In this document: piece after piece, positions 62,619-64,000 of the stretch
How positions within the stretch are numbered: the first letter of the stretch is position 1
How the letters are laid out: each line of letters opens with the position of its first letter
Source: DASSNR01 sp036278935
Lineage (GTDB): Bacteria > Gemmatimonadota > Gemmatimonadetes > Gemmatimonadales > Gemmatimonadaceae
Direction: 5' to 3'
NCBI GenBank assembly: GCA_036278935.1
Contig: DASUKA010000050.1
Location: 15,605 to 79,604, forward strand
DNA: 64,000 bases
The notes under the pieces: generated by a model
What the model saw: the letters and a program-made list of their open reading frames with translations, nothing else
Database searches by the model: none
What the model was told of the DNA's origin: nothing
Program-made: the position numbers and the translations under genes

Positions 62619-62963
62619 TCAGGCCGGCTGACCGGTGGCGCGCAGCACCTTCCCCATCGCCTCCACGAACTGCGCCCACATGGCAGTCTCCGCCCGAAGC
62701 TGCTGCCGCCCCTTGCTGGTGAGCGTGTAGAACTTCGCCCGCCGGTTGTGCTCCGTGAGCTGCCACTCGGCGGTGATCGCGCCGCGCTCCTCGAGGCGGT
62801 GCAGTGCGGGGTAGAGCGAGCCCTCGCCCACGGTGAGCACCTGTCCGGTGAGCTGTTCGATCCAGCGGGCAATGGCGTAGCCGTGGGCGGGTCCCCAGGC
62901 CAGGGTCTTGAGAATGAGGAGGTCGAGCGTGCCCTGCAGGAGATCGAGCGGGGTGGTGGGCAT
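62619..62963 (-). CDS. PadR-family transcriptional regulator
   Basis: A 114-residue winged-helix repressor: LDLLQGTLDLLILKTLAWGPAHGYAIARWIEQLTG, then VGEGSLYPALHRLEERGAITAEW and RRAKFYTLTSKGRQQL, the PadR DNA-binding core and wing. ATG 62963 is favoured; the frame extends to 63056, but the -10 of its own promoter lies at 63038-63043, so a start there could not be transcribed. It very probably represses the permease genes downstream and itself through the palindrome at 63010-63079. The ligand is unknown. PadR/ADOP units are typical of Acidobacteriota and Gemmatimonadota. Confidence 0.92.
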   Translation of the reverse strand: MPTTPLDLLQGTLDLLILKTLAWGPAHGYAIARWIEQLTGQVLTVGEGSLYPALHRLEERGAITAEWQLTEHNRRAKFYTLTSKGRQQLRAETAMWAQFVEAMGKVLRATGQPA

Positions 62964-63009
62964 GGCAGGGCTGGTCGCGGTGGCAGAGGTGGCGGAGGCG
63001 GCTGGTAAC

Positions 63010-63079
63010 GCGGCGTTCCCATCGACGTTCGATGTACAGAGTAGATACGCATACATCGAATGTCAATGGGAACGCCCGC
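63010..63079 (-). promoter_or_regulatory. Promoter inside a long palindrome, probable PadR operator
   Basis: Arms 63010-63036 and 63052-63079 are inverted repeats of about 26 bases with two mismatches and one extra base; the inner ends read GATGTA and TACATC. On the minus strand TTGACA (63066-63061) and TACTCT (63043-63038) are 17 bases apart, so RNA polymerase and a dimeric regulator would compete. The GATGTA/TACATC core fits the ATGT/ACAT type of PadR operator. Confidence 0.8.
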
Positions 63080-63094
63080 AGGGGCGTACGTCGG

Positions 63095-63484
63095 TCAGGT
63101 CGCCGACGCGCGCGTCTCGGCCACCCCTGCCCCGCGGCCGACATACACCCCGCGACGCCGGAGCGCGGCGTCACGCCATTCGACCGACAGCCCAGCCTCG
63201 CTAAACGCCGCTTCCATCTCGGCGTGCGTGAAGAGGCCGAACTCGTGAACCTCCGATCGTCGCTCGAGCCCGGTCGCTTTGCCGATCAGATATTCGAACT
63301 CGAGCCGGGAAATCGCCCCCTCGATCGCGGTGCGCGACATGCGGCAGGCGACATCGAGGATCGTTCGAGCGTGCGGCGCCGCATCTCGAATCAGCTCGGC
63401 CACGATCGCACTCTCGGCGGGATAGTCCTTCTGTGCCGGGTAGAGAAGGTCGTAGAACTCCGCTGCCTGCGAATAGTCTCCCAC
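63095..63484 (-). pseudogene. Methyltransferase with an internal in-frame deletion
   Basis: A 129-residue frame. Residues 1-47 (GDYSQAAEFYDLLYPAQKDY ... ARTILDVAC) match the N-terminus of SAM methyltransferases up to motif I. At Cys47 the text jumps to RMSRTAIEGAISRLEFEYLIG, which belongs near the C-terminal part of the same family, and continues to VHEFGLFTHAEMEAAF...GVYVGRG. Motif I glycines and the central 90 or so residues are missing, so the enzyme should be dead although the frame is open. Start GTG 63484 has GAGGTG five bases upstream. A naturally short protein cannot be fully excluded. Confidence 0.65.
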
Positions 63485-63620
63485 GGAAGCACCTCGCGAT
63501 GTCGGTTCAGGACGTCGTCCCTGACCGTAGTTGACGCCTGGTGAGGCGCCACGGATGAGAGGCACGACGCACGTCCGGCCGGCAGCTATCGCCCGTCCCC
63601 TGTATGTCCCGGGTGCTGCG

Positions 63621-63995
63621 TCACCCGACGATCCATCTGCCGATTACCCCGAACGCACTCAGCAGACCGATCGCCGTCAAGACCGCTGTTGCGGCGAGCG
63701 CGCTGCCAATCCACCATCGCCACCGTGGCGACAGGCGCAGGGCCCCACCCCACGCGATGGCGACCCAGAGCAGACCTTCGACAAGAAACCAGGGCTCGTT
63801 GAAGAAAAGAATTTGCAGGTCGGCCACTTTCCGGTCGATGGTCTGCCAGAATGGATAGCGAATCGTGAGCGCACCAGTGAGGCTCGCGACATGCTGAGTC
63901 ATGTCGATGAGCGCATGCGAGACGCAGCCAACCGCGACGACCCATGAGAGAGCGAGCAGGATGGGACGGGCCCGGCGGCTCCGCCATGCGTCCAT
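63621..63995 (-). CDS. DUF3995-like small membrane protein
   Basis: A 124-residue protein with about four hydrophobic helices (PILLALSWVVAVGCVSHALIDM, FLVEGLLWVAIAWGGAL, WWIGSALAATAVLTAIGLLSAF). VSHALIDMTQHVASLTG and the overall size fit DUF3995, a family of unknown function. ATG 63995 is five bases from the window edge, and a TTG just before it is in frame, so the true start could lie outside. No partner gene is visible. Confidence 0.65.
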   Translation of the reverse strand: MDAWRSRRARPILLALSWVVAVGCVSHALIDMTQHVASLTGALTIRYPFWQTIDRKVADLQILFFNEPWFLVEGLLWVAIAWGGALRLSPRWRWWIGSALAATAVLTAIGLLSAFGVIGRWIVG

Positions 63996-64000
63996 CAACA

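Noticed and set aside
62964..63056. N-terminal extension of PadR to ATG 63056
   Set aside because: The promoter -10 at 63038-63043 lies downstream of that codon, so it would not be in the message; the added residues are low complexity.
1..64000. CRISPR arrays, tRNA or rRNA genes, insertion sequences, integrases
   Set aside because: No regularly spaced direct repeats, cloverleaf-like sequences, transposase motifs or attachment-site repeats were seen by eye. A covariance-model and ISfinder search would be decisive.

Overview
The window is about 64 kb of GC-rich DNA (visually near 65-70 percent GC). It looks like a chromosomal segment of a Gram-negative environmental bacterium. The nearest match in style is Gemmatimonadota: tandem MacB/FtsX-type permeases next to a PadR regulator, small Asp/Thr/Ser-rich lipoproteins, a Wza/Wzc export pair, and dense ATGA, GTGA and TGATG start/stop overlaps. 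The phylum is an inference; no rRNA or tRNA gene was seen that could settle it.

Bases 1-35,092 are a large exopolysaccharide, capsule or glycan locus with its regulators. It starts inside the C-terminal domain of a Wzt-like ABC ATPase. It then carries an asparagine-synthase-like enzyme without the catalytic Cys, five GT4 glycosyltransferases, and a four-gene minus-strand operon (small membrane protein, HTTM-DCC protein, GT39-type membrane glycosyltransferase, methyltransferase). Also present are a GlpD-like FAD oxidoreductase, a NodU-type carbamoyltransferase, a tandem pair of membrane GT2 proteins (one apparently active and starting at CTG, one with its catalytic motifs lost), a flippase-like membrane protein, three methyltransferases in total, an epimerase, a complete AsnB-type amidotransferase, a third GT2, a polyprenyl-phosphate sugar-1-phosphate transferase, a Wza-like export protein and a Wzc-like tyrosine autokinase. 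Regulators in or beside it are a receiver protein with a degenerate GGDEF domain and an NtrC-family activator translationally coupled to a soluble histidine kinase. No Wzx or Wzy was recognised.

Bases 35,093-47,000 hold a divergent FtsH paralogue, a methyltransferase in a lower-GC patch, a VWA protein with a small partner, an MFS exporter, a MoxR-type ATPase coupled to a cytidylate-kinase-like protein, and a lone molybdopterin oxidoreductase. Bases 47,000-57,000 hold two small lipoproteins, a YgfZ-DUF1802 pair, a compact glcD-glcE-glcF operon led by a LON-domain protein, a diacylglycerol-kinase-like protein, a primary-type sigma factor and a CBS-domain protein.

Bases 57,200-64,000 hold a PadR regulator, whose own promoter lies inside a long imperfect palindrome, followed by two full-length tandem ADOP/MacB-type permeases and the C-terminal stub of a third. 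The window closes with a methyltransferase carrying an internal deletion and a DUF3995-like membrane protein.

The observations most worth a second look are the CTG-initiated GT2 beside its catalytically eroded paralogue, the palindromic PadR promoter, the permease stub, a dispersed intergenic hairpin element present three times, and the co-location of GlpD-like, HTTM-DCC and carbamoyltransferase genes inside a glycan locus.
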